64,000 nucleotides of DNA, from contig JAOZHS010000001.1 in the NCBI GenBank assembly GCA_026014745.1, positions 868,001 through 932,000 of the forward strand, given 5' to 3'. The notes under the pieces were generated by a model, which saw nothing but the letters and a program-made list of their open reading frames with translations, was not told the DNA's origin and ran no database searches. The stretch is from Candidatus Bathyarchaeota archaeon (GTDB taxonomy: Archaea > Thermoproteota > Bathyarchaeia > Bathyarchaeales > Bathycorpusculaceae). Position 1 is the stretch's first letter. Every line of letters starts with the position of its first letter. Shown here one piece after another: positions 9,330 through 18,107 of this stretch. Position numbers and translations under genes: made by a program.

Positions 9330-9980
9330 ATGAACAGAATAATTGACCGCGGTTTAGAGCAGCAATCCGTGCTACTGATACGAATGGGCGAATTAACCTA
9401 TGAAACCCTGAGCTTATCAATACACGGCTACCTTGAAGGTCGAAGCGTACAAACCCAAGTCCGCGAAATGAGCAACCTACTGGTATCAATGGCAAACAAA
9501 GTCGAAGACGAAACCTTCGAATTAATCAGCCGCTACCAACCCGTCGCTTCGGATTTGCGGTCAATTAAATCCTACATGAAAATCGGCAACGACTTCGCCC
9601 GATACGGACGATACGCCCTAGACATATCCGCCATTAACGAGAAAGTCAATGGGCTAAAAGAATGTGAAACTTGGATTAAGGATTACCTTTCCGAGATGAG
9701 CCAAAAAGTTCTCTCCATGGTTAAAGTCAGCATTGAAGCCCTCAAAAAATTCGACATAAACCTCGCCAAAACAATCGCGGAAACCGAGCGACAAGTTGAC
9801 AAAATGTACCTTGAGTACATTGACCGCCTAATCAGCGTGGAGCAAGCGCAAGCCAACAGTCGCTGCATCGTTTCCAGCGCTCTTATCACTCGATATTTGG
9901 AACGCATCGCTGACCATGCAGTTTACGTCTGTGAATCAATCGTCTACATTGTGACGGGCGAAAAGATAACTTTAAGCTAA
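9330..9980 (+). CDS. phoU: Phosphate signalling complex protein PhoU
   Basis: 216 residues, all-helical, two PhoU bundles with the metal-binding-type motif ETERQVDKMYLEYIDR and a C-terminal RYLERIADHAVYVCESIVYIVTGE, a textbook PhoU ending. Last gene of the pst operon, 13 bases after pstB. Unlike the AbrB-fused paralogue at 4373-5449 it has no DNA-binding domain, so it probably gates the transporter or acts through the paralogue. Confidence 0.95.
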   Translation: MNRIIDRGLEQQSVLLIRMGELTYETLSLSIHGYLEGRSVQTQVREMSNLLVSMANKVEDETFELISRYQPVASDLRSIKSYMKIGNDFARYGRYALDISAINEKVNGLKECETWIKDYLSEMSQKVLSMVKVSIEALKKFDINLAKTIAETERQVDKMYLEYIDRLISVEQAQANSRCIVSSALITRYLERIADHAVYVCESIVYIVTGEKITLS

Positions 9981-10071
9981 ACAGAGCAGTTTTTCTTCTC
10001 TGTATCTTTTTCGTATTTTCCTGCACTTTTTAGAGTAACCTTCAAAAGCAACATTTCAGCAATGCATCTTA

Positions 10072-10704
10072 ATGATTCCAGTTCTAAATGTTAATTGGCA
10101 AAGCCCACCAACCGATTGCAGCCTTAGCGAACGCGACGCGGACGTTTTGGCGCTAATCGAAACTGAAGGCTTAGCCACCTTCACCTTCGATGGGTTGAAG
10201 CGTAGAACTGGACTGCACCCCGAAACGCTCTCACGTATCCTTAGCCGCCTCGAACAAGAAGGCATCATAAAAAAGGAACCCGACGGCTACCGCGTAACCC
10301 CAAAAATCACCCAACTCAAACTCCATACCCCACGTCACGAAACCCCAACTGCACCACTTATCCAGACGTTTCTGCCTTCCGATTTGATGACGCAACAGTT
10401 GATTTTGAGTTTGAGAGGCAAATGGTTTGGGCTGCTCCGTTGGTTGGGGGTTTCTGAGAATCAGCAGGGCGTCACGCTAAAGTGGATAACTGAGGACGGT
10501 GCCATTCAGATTTCTGCTTGCATACAGGGTTCTGCCCTAAACATTGACGCCAAATTCTTAACCAGCAGCGATTTGAACTTGGCGCTTAAAGCTTCTTATC
10601 AGTTGATGTCGCTTATTGGCAAATTCTGTAACTCGTCGCAGGCTGCACGGCCAGTTTTGGCTCGCAATGTGGGTTACTACGGCGAATTCAATATGCCTGC
10701 CTAA
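10072..10704 (+). CDS. Winged-helix transcriptional regulator
   Basis: 210 residues. Residues about 22-80 form a winged helix (ERDADVLALIETEGLATFTF ... HPETLSRILSRLEQEGIIKK). The C-terminal 120 residues (TFLPSDLMTQQLILSLRGKW ... ALKASYQLMSLIGKFCNSSQ) are not a domain I recognise and may sense a ligand. It lies 91 bases after phoU on the same strand, so a role in phosphate control is possible but only inferred from position. Confidence 0.75.
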   Translation: MIPVLNVNWQSPPTDCSLSERDADVLALIETEGLATFTFDGLKRRTGLHPETLSRILSRLEQEGIIKKEPDGYRVTPKITQLKLHTPRHETPTAPLIQTFLPSDLMTQQLILSLRGKWFGLLRWLGVSENQQGVTLKWITEDGAIQISACIQGSALNIDAKFLTSSDLNLALKASYQLMSLIGKFCNSSQAARPVLARNVGYYGEFNMPA

Positions 10705-10810
10705 TTGCTTGCCAGTCGCGTTGCGGTGGCGGCGGTGAATTGTTTTTAGCTATGACTTCAATACCCTTGATTTTCTCTAAGAAGCGTAAGTCTAAAACTG
10801 CTTAGGCAGG

Positions 10811-10842
10811 AATGTAAAACCTCATAAGGTAACAGCGACCAA
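10811..10842 (+). promoter_or_regulatory. Duplicated promoter/leader element, copy 1
   Basis: A 32-base sequence starting AATGTAAAACCTCATAA is repeated with two mismatches at 11603-11634. Each copy lies shortly before the start of a surface-protein reading region (ATG 10852 here). The GTAAAAC part can act as TATA-like element for a start near 10840. Shared sequence implies shared control or a recent duplication. Confidence 0.55.
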
Positions 10843-10851
10843 AGGTAACTG

Positions 10852-11604
10852 ATGAATTTGAGGAAGAGACTGTTTCTCTATGCTTCCCCTCTGGTGTTAT
10901 CATTACTGCTTATGCTACAGGTTGTTGCTGAAGCCAATCCGATGATTTTTCCAACTCATACAGCTCCTCCAGACAATGCGGTTCTTTCAGTTAAATTGTT
11001 AAGCCCAAAAGAAAATGCAACATACACCAATGGGACAATCAACGTTTGTTTCACCAAAGAAATTAACAGCCTTCCCGGAATCTCCACATCTGTCCATCTC
11101 ATAAGCTCCTATCAGGGAGATTGGATGAATAGCAGCAAATGGTGTCCCTTTCCACCTGGAGCCGATGCTGGGCATTGGAACAGTTTTCAGGTCCTACAGC
11201 ATAACTTCACACTCACCCAAATACCCGTCGGGTGGCATACACTGAAAATAGATTCACAAGGACAAGGTAGCTATTATTTAAACGAAACCGAGTATGTTTT
11301 TGATCTGCAAAAGAAAATAGTTATCTCTTTTTTTATAGACTCATCACCAGTTAATAGAAGTCAAACAGTGAATCAAATTCCAAATGCGACTCCAATAGTT
11401 CCAGAGGTCTCCGCCTCAACTACGTCCACTTCAAGCCAAAGCAAGCCTACTCTTAACACAGGCTCTATAGCCCCAAGTTCAATCAATTCATTATTGATAG
11501 CTGTAATAGCTATTCTAGTAATTGCGGTAATGACAATATTGTTGTATGTATTCAGAAGAAGAGAAACGCTAACAAGTAAAGAGTTTTCTCTAACTTCAGA
11601 GTAA
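10852..11604 (+). CDS. Surface-anchored protein, unknown function
   Basis: 250 residues. A signal peptide (about 1-28) leads to an extracellular beta-rich region of about 140 residues (VKLLSPKENATYTNGTINVC, typical of Ig-like starts), a Ser/Thr-rich spacer (about 175-205) and one C-terminal transmembrane helix (INSLLIAVIAILVIAVMTIL) with an Arg-rich cytoplasmic tail. Several N-x-S/T sequons suggest glycosylation. No enzymatic motif is seen. Confidence 0.75.
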   Translation: MNLRKRLFLYASPLVLSLLLMLQVVAEANPMIFPTHTAPPDNAVLSVKLLSPKENATYTNGTINVCFTKEINSLPGISTSVHLISSYQGDWMNSSKWCPFPPGADAGHWNSFQVLQHNFTLTQIPVGWHTLKIDSQGQGSYYLNETEYVFDLQKKIVISFFIDSSPVNRSQTVNQIPNATPIVPEVSASTTSTSSQSKPTLNTGSIAPSSINSLLIAVIAILVIAVMTILLYVFRRRETLTSKEFSLTSE

Positions 11605-11634
11605 TGTAAAACCTCATAAAGTAACAGCAACCAA
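11603..11634 (+). promoter_or_regulatory. Duplicated promoter/leader element, copy 2
   Basis: Near-identical (30 of 32 bases) to 10811-10842 and overlapping the stop region of the preceding gene. An ATG at 11652 opens a 20-codon frame that overlaps the beta-propeller gene start at 11707, so the leader may encode a short peptide or simply be a duplicated promoter whose old start is a remnant. Confidence 0.55.
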
Positions 11635-11706
11635 TAGCCAATCGGTAACATATGAAAGGGCAAAAGGGGCGGTGTCGGTTCCTACTTCCAGAGGTTGTTG
11701 CTAACT

Positions 11707-12987
11707 ATGGATAAAAATAAGTCATTTGCCCTAATCTTGTCACTCTTGGTTCTTTCTGCCTCTGCAAGTACAGTGCGGGCAGTTGAAGTAGTCAAAAGAG
11801 TTCCTATTCATTGCGTACCAGTGATGGTGTATGATTCCTATAAAGGCGCAATTTGGGTCGCCCCTGACTACTTCACTGGATATTGGGGCGTTGAGGGTAA
11901 TCTGCCATCTTACTCACCAACTAACACCGTTGTTGCAATATCAGACAACGACAGTTCAGTGCTTGCAAATTTCACATTTGCTCTTGACCCACATCCAGTG
12001 GCATATGATTCTACACTACACGAAGTCTACGTTGTCGTTGAAAATACAGTGTCGGTAATATCTGATGAAAGCAACTCGGTTATAGCAACCATCGAGCCCA
12101 ACACAAGCATTATTGATGGCCCTTCTAGGTGGGTCTATGACTCCGGCAAAGGAGAAATGTTTACTATCACCCACAACCAAACCTACAACTATACTTCTGG
12201 GTATACTAACTATACTAATGGAGTTACAGTAATCTCATGTATTACCAAACAAGTTGTGGCAACTATTCCTTTAGGAGACTATCCCGCCCATCCCGCGCCA
12301 CAAGGCTTAACCTACGATTCAGAGAAAGGAGAGATATATGTTAGCTACGTGAGCTATGTTGAGCAGTCTGAAAATTACGTTTCCGTCATATCAGACTCCA
12401 ACAACTCTGTTATTGCAACCATACCTTTAGGCAACATTACACGTCATGTTGGGTCTGGAGCCTACGATTCAGCAACAGGCGAAATATATCTGCCCATGGA
12501 CAATAATACCGTTCTTGTCATATCCGATAAGACGCATACGGTGACTGATACTATTGAGATACCACGCCCCAAAGAACATGTTGGTCCATTTGACATTGTC
12601 TATGACCCGGTAAAGAGCGTAATATTTGCAGCTTTCCCAGATGGAGCGTTCATTATATCGACTAGAACAAAAAGTGTTATTGAAACCTCCCCAATAGGCA
12701 GTGTAGAATCGATTGTTTATGATTCAGGACAGAACCTAATAGTTTTTATGTATTTCGATGGTATCGATTTTATTTCTCTTGCCTCTTTACCCGACCCTCC
12801 GCCGACACCTACTCCTACACCTACCGCTACGCCGACGCCAAGTCTTCAAAACCCCGTTTTTCTAGATTTAGACTGGGTGCAAATAGCCATCTTAGTGGCG
12901 ATGGGTATAATCGCGGTGGCTGCCGGTGTGGCTGCGTTTCGGTTTCTAAGAAAAGACACGGCGCAAAAGCAAACCGAGCAAGAATGA
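11707..12987 (+). CDS. Surface beta-propeller protein (YVTN-type repeats)
   Basis: About 426 residues. A signal peptide is followed by recurring units of the form VxVISDxxNSVIATIxxG with YDSxxGExYV between them, at least six, as in archaeal surface-layer YVTN beta-propellers. Then come a Pro/Thr linker (PTPTPTATPTPS) and one C-terminal transmembrane helix with a short charged tail. ATG 11707 gives a normal signal peptide; TTG 11695 would add four residues. The role is probably cell-surface binding or adhesion. Confidence 0.85.
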   Translation: MDKNKSFALILSLLVLSASASTVRAVEVVKRVPIHCVPVMVYDSYKGAIWVAPDYFTGYWGVEGNLPSYSPTNTVVAISDNDSSVLANFTFALDPHPVAYDSTLHEVYVVVENTVSVISDESNSVIATIEPNTSIIDGPSRWVYDSGKGEMFTITHNQTYNYTSGYTNYTNGVTVISCITKQVVATIPLGDYPAHPAPQGLTYDSEKGEIYVSYVSYVEQSENYVSVISDSNNSVIATIPLGNITRHVGSGAYDSATGEIYLPMDNNTVLVISDKTHTVTDTIEIPRPKEHVGPFDIVYDPVKSVIFAAFPDGAFIISTRTKSVIETSPIGSVESIVYDSGQNLIVFMYFDGIDFISLASLPDPPPTPTPTPTATPTPSLQNPVFLDLDWVQIAILVAMGIIAVAAGVAAFRFLRKDTAQKQTEQE

Positions 12988-13049
12988 AAGTTTCAGCCTT
13001 GCCGTTGCTGCTGTGGTGTTGGTCTTGTGGAGAAAAAACCAATCCATAC

Positions 13050-13227
13050 ATACTTCCACATGCACACCGCTGCGATTTCAACATAGCGGCATGTTAGGCG
13101 TGTGGGTGAATCTGGTTATGCCACGTCCAAATAGACGCAGAGCGACGTTGCAAACCCAAAAAGCAACCCAAACCAACAACCATCATGTGGCATCCTGTAA
13201 ACCGCCAAACCCACACAAAGAGACAAA
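13050..13227 (+). repeat. Dispersed repeat A, copy 1 (decayed)
   Basis: This stretch matches 43900-44078 and, inverted, 57230-57397. Shared blocks run from TTCCACATGCACACCGC through CAACATAG and the GACGCAGA.. region to CCGCCAAACCCACACAAAG. The frame that is open in the 57 kb copy contains several stops here, so if the element encodes a small protein this copy is a pseudogene. It fills most of the gap between the beta-propeller gene and the small Cys-rich gene. Confidence 0.7.
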
Positions 13228-13260
13228 AGAAAAATTTGATCTATTGTTTAACAAAAATCG

Positions 13261-13283
13261 AGGTACGCTTTTTGGGCGTACCT
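13261..13283 (-). terminator. Perfect 8-bp hairpin followed by T-run on the minus strand
   Basis: Arms AGGTACGC and GCGTACCT are exact complements around a 7-base loop. On the minus strand the hairpin is followed by CGATTTTTG and lies 30 bases beyond the stop of the Cys-rich small gene (13314-13499), so it reads as that gene's terminator and supports the gene being transcribed. Confidence 0.55.
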
Positions 13284-13313
13284 TTCAGTGTACCTATTTA
13301 GGTTTCTGCTTGG

Positions 13314-13499
13314 TTACTGTATTGCTGGAATTAGACAGAACATTTCTGGGTTCTGGGGGACACTGTCGGAGTCTATTAGGTGTGCGGTTCCGTCGGGGCA
13401 GTAGACTTTGTCGCCGTGGCGGGTTCTTTGGTACCGTTTGCTGCATGGTTTTAGGTTTGAGCAGCCATCACAATCTCTTGAGAGCATTCTTTTTTTCAC
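13314..13499 (-). CDS. Small Cys-rich, probably zinc-binding protein
   Basis: 61 residues from a GTG start. Cysteines at 10, 13, 19 and 34 (DCDGCSNLKPC ... VYCPDG) plus 55 suggest a zinc knuckle. GGAAG lies just upstream of the GTG, and a strong hairpin with T-run lies downstream. No family is recognised; the compact basic, Cys-rich form resembles small archaeal zinc-ribbon proteins that bind nucleic acid or partners. It stands alone between repeat A and the HAD gene. Confidence 0.6.
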   Translation of the reverse strand: MKKRMLSRDCDGCSNLKPCSKRYQRTRHGDKVYCPDGTAHLIDSDSVPQNPEMFCLIPAIQ

Positions 13500-13650
13500 C
13501 TTCCATTTTCAGGTTATGATGGGCTTCGGCGACCTATAGAGGTAACCTCCATAATATATATAGAAAATATAGTTGGGGCTATTGCGGGAAAACCAGAAAA
13601 AACCTCAGAAACCTTTAAACCCCAAAAAACAATCAAAAAACAAACATACC

Positions 13651-14307
13651 ATGAGCATCAACAAACTAAAAGCCAAAGCTATCTTTCTAGACTTAGACGG
13701 CACACTTGTAGACTCCACCGACGCCTACATAGAGGCCGCCAGAATAGCCTTCCACGCCATCGGACAAACCCCCCCAAAACCTTCCGTCGCCCTAGAAATT
13801 CCCCGTCGACTAGAAAAAGGAATATCCCTAAACGACATAACCAACGGCGAAACTAAACGGCTCTTACCCATATACTTTGACGCCTTCTACTCTGTAAGCG
13901 AAGCTAAAGCCCGTCTTATGCCAAACGTTATCTCCACTTTAGAGGCGCTTTCTAGCCGTGCAAAGCTAGCCGTAATAACGATGCGGTTTGTTCCTAACCA
14001 GGTGGTACAAAAAGAACTCGACTACTTTGGAATCTCCAAATACTTTAGCTATGTCATGACTGCCCTGGACACCGCCAAACCCAAACCCTCCCCAGACGCA
14101 TTAATCCACTGTGTCGAAGCTTTGGATATTGAGATGCGCGACGTCTTAATGGCAGGAGATTCAGTAAGCGACATACGCGCTGGAAAGGCAGCAGGTGCAA
14201 AAACGGTTGCTTTCCTCTCCGGGCTATACGGCCGCGAAGAATTGGCTTTAGAAGACCCCGATTTGATATTACCCAACGTAAATGCCCTTCCCCAACACAT
14301 TGAGTAG
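13651..14307 (+). CDS. HAD-superfamily phosphatase (phosphoglycolate-phosphatase-like)
   Basis: 218 residues from ATG 13651 (the frame is open further upstream, but the DLDGT motif lies 14 residues in, as is normal). Motif I is DLDGTLVDS, motif II lies in KLAVITMR, the motif III lysine is in AKPKPSPDAL and motif IV is GDSVSDIRAG; a helical cap occupies about 25-90. A TATA-like CCTTTAAAC lies about 30 bases upstream, suggesting a leaderless transcript. The substrate is probably a small phosphorylated metabolite. Confidence 0.88.
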   Translation: MSINKLKAKAIFLDLDGTLVDSTDAYIEAARIAFHAIGQTPPKPSVALEIPRRLEKGISLNDITNGETKRLLPIYFDAFYSVSEAKARLMPNVISTLEALSSRAKLAVITMRFVPNQVVQKELDYFGISKYFSYVMTALDTAKPKPSPDALIHCVEALDIEMRDVLMAGDSVSDIRAGKAAGAKTVAFLSGLYGREELALEDPDLILPNVNALPQHIE

Positions 14308-14440
14308 AATTTTTTAATATATCAATTTGTGAAATATCTGCTATAAAGCTGATTTCTGAACTAATAAGATATCAAAAAATAGGTTTAATTAAAACCTAGG
14401 ACTTTAACAATAAACGGAGAGGGCTTCAGCGGGAATCAAC

Positions 14441-15055
14441 ATGAACTTTGTTGAAATTATGATAGGGGAGAAATTGAAAGACGCGGAACCGGCCCTAGAC
14501 ATTTCGGGGTCTGACCGCAAAGTACTACAAGTGGCTTGTCAGGACTTCACCAACTACCTCAAATTTCATTGGAACCTAATCGGAGCCGAAGCAAGCCAAT
14601 GCACCTTGGTTGAACGTTTAGAACATCTTTTCCGAGACAACCCAGAGGAACTTGACGAGTACCTCACTGTCTGGACTGGCATATGGTTCAAGAAATGGAA
14701 GGAACGCGTAAAACTACTCATCGGCGACCAAAGCGCTAACAAATGGAACAAAATGACCAAAGCCATCAGCAGCGCAGAACCACTCTGGCAAAAAATCGAG
14801 AACAAACAAGAACTTCAAGAAATCGTCGTTGCCACACTTATCAAAAACGGCGAAATCTGCGGCACCGAAATCTTAGCCGAGAACCTCCTTAAAATGGAAC
14901 TTGGAGAAAAACGCAACCAATTCCTCACAGACAAAGAACGCATCTTCAGCACAGTCAACAATACCTTGCACAGGGCACGTGAGATGGCGCAGAGCCGCGG
15001 TCCCTTGATTTTCGTCAAGGTTGACAAAGGCTACTACAACACCTCAAACGACTAA
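14441..15055 (+). CDS. Conserved-looking protein of unknown function
   Basis: 204 residues, soluble, mostly helical and highly charged, with many Trp residues in the middle (VWTGIWFKKWKERVKLLIGD). The C-terminal part (about 120-200: EIVVATLIKNGEICGTEILA ... ARGPL-like ending) has a winged-helix flavour but no certain match. A TATA candidate GGTTTAATTAAAACC lies about 50 bases upstream inside a 6-bp inverted repeat (AGGTTT / AAACCT). No function is proposed. Confidence 0.7.
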   Translation: MNFVEIMIGEKLKDAEPALDISGSDRKVLQVACQDFTNYLKFHWNLIGAEASQCTLVERLEHLFRDNPEELDEYLTVWTGIWFKKWKERVKLLIGDQSANKWNKMTKAISSAEPLWQKIENKQELQEIVVATLIKNGEICGTEILAENLLKMELGEKRNQFLTDKERIFSTVNNTLHRAREMAQSRGPLIFVKVDKGYYNTSND

Positions 15056-15166
15056 CCCTGTCCTTTCTTTTTATTTTGTTTTCTCAAGCAAGTTTATGCC
15101 GCGCTTGTCACATTTTGACTGCACAAACCCTTAAACGGCTAATCCTCTGAAGAAACAGCGATAGCC

Positions 15167-16030
15167 ATGGCAAAAACCATACTTGTAGCAGCAATTTTGT
15201 TTGCTTTACTGGTAGGCTCCGTAGGTTTCAACATCTATCAGTATAGCACTAACCAGACACTTACCCAGCAAAGCATCAAACAGGAAATGGCTACTCTTCT
15301 TATCCATGCCCAAACAAACATAGACACACAATTAGCCTACCTAGACCAACAACTCCTAGCCGCCTGCCAACGACTCTCCACTACAGGCTTGAGTGGTCCC
15401 CAAGCAGACGAAATCCTAAACGACCTTTACACGAATAATTCCTTACTTATCGTTAACGCCGCCACCTCTGATGCCCAAAACGTTCTAGTGGCAGTTCAAC
15501 CCGCCCAGTACAGTAGCATCATCAGCGAAGACATCAGCGCCCAAGAACAAAACATCCAGATGCACAAAACCATGCGACCCGCCATGAGCAATTTAATTCC
15601 GCTGGTAGAAGGCTTCCCCGGCGTCGTGTTAGTTGCGCCAATTTTTGACGACGACGAACAATTCATCGGCGCACTGAGCATTGTCATACAGCCCTACCAA
15701 CTCATAAGCCCCATAATCGATGAACTTGTTAACGCCTCTCCCTATTCGATGTGGGGTATGCAGACAAACGGCACTTTAATCTATGACCCTGACCCCGCGC
15801 AGCAGGGTAAAAACCTCTTCACCGACCCCATCTACGTCAACTATACCGAGGTGCAGAATTTTGTTCGCCAAGTCGCCGCTGCCCCTTCAGGGTATGGCAC
15901 TTATCAATATTATAACACCAACCTTGCTGATAATTCCAAGGTTCTGGTGAACAAGGAAGCCTACTGGATAACTGTGGGTATCTACGGAACGGAGTGGCGT
16001 ATGGTTATCTGGCGCTCCATAAACCCCTAA
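15167..16030 (+). CDS. Membrane-anchored dCache-like extracellular sensor domain
   Basis: 287 residues. One N-terminal membrane helix (about 4-26) is followed by an extracellular domain with the double-Cache layout: a long helix (TNQTLTQQSIKQEMATLLIH ... ), then PAS-like strands with VLVAPIFDDDEQFIGALSIV (about 155-175) and a second module with MQTNGTLIYDPDPAQQGKNL. There is no C-terminal membrane helix and no kinase, methyl-accepting or cyclase domain. The LytS-type 5TM protein follows 24 bases downstream, so the two may form a split receptor. Confidence 0.8.
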   Translation: MAKTILVAAILFALLVGSVGFNIYQYSTNQTLTQQSIKQEMATLLIHAQTNIDTQLAYLDQQLLAACQRLSTTGLSGPQADEILNDLYTNNSLLIVNAATSDAQNVLVAVQPAQYSSIISEDISAQEQNIQMHKTMRPAMSNLIPLVEGFPGVVLVAPIFDDDEQFIGALSIVIQPYQLISPIIDELVNASPYSMWGMQTNGTLIYDPDPAQQGKNLFTDPIYVNYTEVQNFVRQVAAAPSGYGTYQYYNTNLADNSKVLVNKEAYWITVGIYGTEWRMVIWRSINP

Positions 16031-16054
16031 TACTGAAGAGGCGAAACAAAACTC

Positions 16055-16669
16055 ATGACTGATATAGTATCCAACCTGATGAGCATTGTCTACCTGCTAA
16101 CAACAGCATCCTTTATGATTGTCATCGCTTTAACCGCACAAAGTCTCAAATTATTCCAAGCCAGTCCTCAAAAAAACAGTGTATTCGCCAAAATCGCCGT
16201 TGGCGTCATTTTTGGGTTACTGGCAATATTTGGAACCTTCATGGGTACCCCGCTATCTGACGGCACAATCATAAATGTCCGCGAACTTTCCGCCATGATT
16301 GCGGGCTTAGCAGGTGGACCCGTCGGTGGATTACTCGCAGGCGTGATTGGCGGCGTTCAAAGATACACGGTTGGCGGCGCGACTGCTCTGCCCTGTACCA
16401 TATCCACCATACTGATTGGTTTGGTTTCAGGTTTAGTGTCTATGTGGATTGCTGGGCGTTTCTATCTCTTGAAGGGTGCATTGCTTGGGTTAGTGCTGGA
16501 ATCAGCGGCTATGGGCATGATTTTGCTGCTTGTTCCGTTTACTCAGGCGCTCTCTATTGTCGGGAAAATCGCGGTGCCCATGATTGCCGCAAACACAATT
16601 GGCTTAGTATTGTGGTTGTATCTGGCAAAGAAATGGCGTCCCTCATCCAGTACACCAGATAACCCGTAA
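16055..16669 (+). CDS. LytS/YhcK-type 5TM receptor module, stand-alone
   Basis: 204 residues with about six hydrophobic segments. The 5TM-5TMR_LYT signature is clear: INVRELSAMIAGLAGGP, VGGLLAGVIGGVQRY and GGATALPC resemble the membrane part of LytS histidine kinases. The usual GAF, kinase or cyclase output is absent; the protein ends in a short charged tail. It follows the dCache gene directly, which suggests a ligand-sensing unit that signals through an unknown partner or acts as a transporter. Confidence 0.85.
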   Translation: MTDIVSNLMSIVYLLTTASFMIVIALTAQSLKLFQASPQKNSVFAKIAVGVIFGLLAIFGTFMGTPLSDGTIINVRELSAMIAGLAGGPVGGLLAGVIGGVQRYTVGGATALPCTISTILIGLVSGLVSMWIAGRFYLLKGALLGLVLESAAMGMILLLVPFTQALSIVGKIAVPMIAANTIGLVLWLYLAKKWRPSSSTPDNP

Positions 16670-16808
16670 GAGTAACAGTTTATTATCTTAATTGTGCTGC
16701 AATGCAGTCAGTGCCCTTAGTCACGCGGGAGTATTTTAGACAAGCATGAACTGAACTGACGAAGGAAAAAATAACAAAAATAAAAGATGTTAAAAGAGGA
16801 CTGAGCGA

Positions 16809-17006
16809 TTACCGGACTGTTGCGACTCTTTCTCTTTGCAGAGTCTTGGTTCGCCAGTGATAGCGGCGGAGTGTGGCTTGTTCGCCAAAACCGCAGGCAG
16901 CACAACGTTTATTGCGTACATGGTAAGCACGTCTGCCGCATCGTCTACACATGATGTGTACGGTTTTGCCCGCGTGTTTACCCATTGATGGAGTGCCTTT
17001 TCCCAC
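16809..17006 (-). CDS. rpl37e: Ribosomal protein eL37
   Basis: 65 residues. The zinc site is C-x2-C-x11-C-x2-C in CRRCGRRAYHVRNKRCAACG, and GTPSMGK is the family N-terminus; it ends YHWRTKTLQRERVATVR. GTG 17006 is chosen because AGGTGA (the LSm stop region) lies 5 bases before it; GTG 17015 would add three residues. LSm-eL37 is a widely conserved archaeal gene pair and a strong marker of archaeal origin. Confidence 0.95.
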   Translation of the reverse strand: MGKGTPSMGKHAGKTVHIMCRRCGRRAYHVRNKRCAACGFGEQATLRRYHWRTKTLQRERVATVR

Positions 17007-17011
17007 GGCAA

Positions 17012-17239
17012 TCACCTAGGTGGAGGAGAAATAAGGACTACGTTGTCTCCGCGGACGATGATAAGTCCCAGTTTCTTTTGGTCTTCTACTATGGTTGTAT
17101 CTTCTGTTTCTTCTAGTACTAAGTTTAAATGTTGATCGAAACCCTTCAGCCTGCCTCTAAGGCTTTTGCCGCCTTTTAAGCGAACCAGCACGATTTTGCT
17201 GAGGTTCTGTTCAAGGATTTCAGTTGTCATTTCGCTCAT
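17012..17239 (-). CDS. Archaeal Sm-like protein (LSm/SmAP)
   Basis: 75 residues. Sm1 is VLVRLKGGKSLRGRLKGFDQHLNLVLEE and Sm2 is LGLIIVRGDNVVLISP, with the IRGDNV-type RNA-binding turn. It forms hexa- or heptameric rings that bind U-rich RNA. It is co-transcribed with eL37, and its TGA overlaps the downstream ribosome-binding site. Length and both motifs are normal for the family. Confidence 0.96.
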   Translation of the reverse strand: MSEMTTEILEQNLSKIVLVRLKGGKSLRGRLKGFDQHLNLVLEETEDTTIVEDQKKLGLIIVRGDNVVLISPPPR

Positions 17240-17426
17240 ATTGGAATCCTCAAGTATCTTTATCTCTTCTATACTTGAACTCTCGACATTTAAACCTATC
17301 TAAGTTGCGGAACAGAATATCTTATAGACCGTCCGCTTTGCTAATCAGGGCTGTTCGGGGAAATTTACACGCACGCACTTATAAGCGGAGAGTTACTATT
17401 TTCTGGAAAAGAAAGGGCACAGCAGA

Positions 17427-18107
17427 ATGGCTTCACCAATTGACTTCATAATTATCTTTGCAACTGCTTTTGGGTTAAACCTGATTCCATTCGCTGGACC
17501 CTCAAACCTGCTGATAGCCTCAACCGTCGGCGTTGGTTTAGGCGACGCTAACATCGCCACCTTAGTATTGGTTGGCGTATTAATCGCGTTTGCTGCTGCA
17601 TTAGCCAAGGGGATTCATTATATGGTGACCTTCTTTGTTAGCGGGCACCTGAGCCAGAAACGCCAAGAAAGGCTCAACACTGACGCTAAAAAGATCCGGC
17701 GCTGGGCTTTTCCGTTGCTTTTTGTAGCGGCTGCCTCCCCTATTCCCGATGAACCCATAGTTATCCCGTTGGGTTTGATGAAGTATAGCCCAGCAAAGTT
17801 TTTTGCTGCATATTTTCTGGGGAAACTATCCATTACGGTTGCCGGCGTCTTTTTAGGTGGTTGGCTAGGCGACGTTGCAGAATCATGGTTTGGTCTTAGC
17901 GTAGAAACCACCTTCATACTCTCCGTAATCATATCTGTCATTCTGACCATAATCATCACGGTTATCATCCTCAAAGTAGACGTGGAGAAGCTATCCCAGA
18001 AGTATCTCCACCGCAAACCAACCGCACCTCAAGAAAACCCATATAAACCCAGCCAAGAACCCAATACAGACGAATCAACATGTCCACTCAACGAAGATAC
18101 CCTATAA
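17427..18107 (+). CDS. VTT-domain (DedA/SNARE-associated-like) membrane protein
   Basis: 226 residues with about five membrane segments. The core AAASPIPDEPIVIPLGLMKY ... FFAAYFLGKLSITVAGVFLG is the VTT signature with its re-entrant loop. VTT proteins move or scramble lipids and other substrates across membranes; no substrate can be given. The last 27 bases overlap the PUA gene, so the two are translationally coupled. Confidence 0.85.
   Translation: MASPIDFIIIFATAFGLNLIPFAGPSNLLIASTVGVGLGDANIATLVLVGVLIAFAAALAKGIHYMVTFFVSGHLSQKRQERLNTDAKKIRRWAFPLLFVAAASPIPDEPIVIPLGLMKYSPAKFFAAYFLGKLSITVAGVFLGGWLGDVAESWFGLSVETTFILSVIISVILTIIITVIILKVDVEKLSQKYLHRKPTAPQENPYKPSQEPNTDESTCPLNEDTL

Noticed and set aside
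13013-13519. 168-codon plus-strand frame over the 13 kb gap
   Set aside because: It runs through repeat A, a terminator hairpin and the antisense of the Cys-rich small gene; composition is not protein-like.
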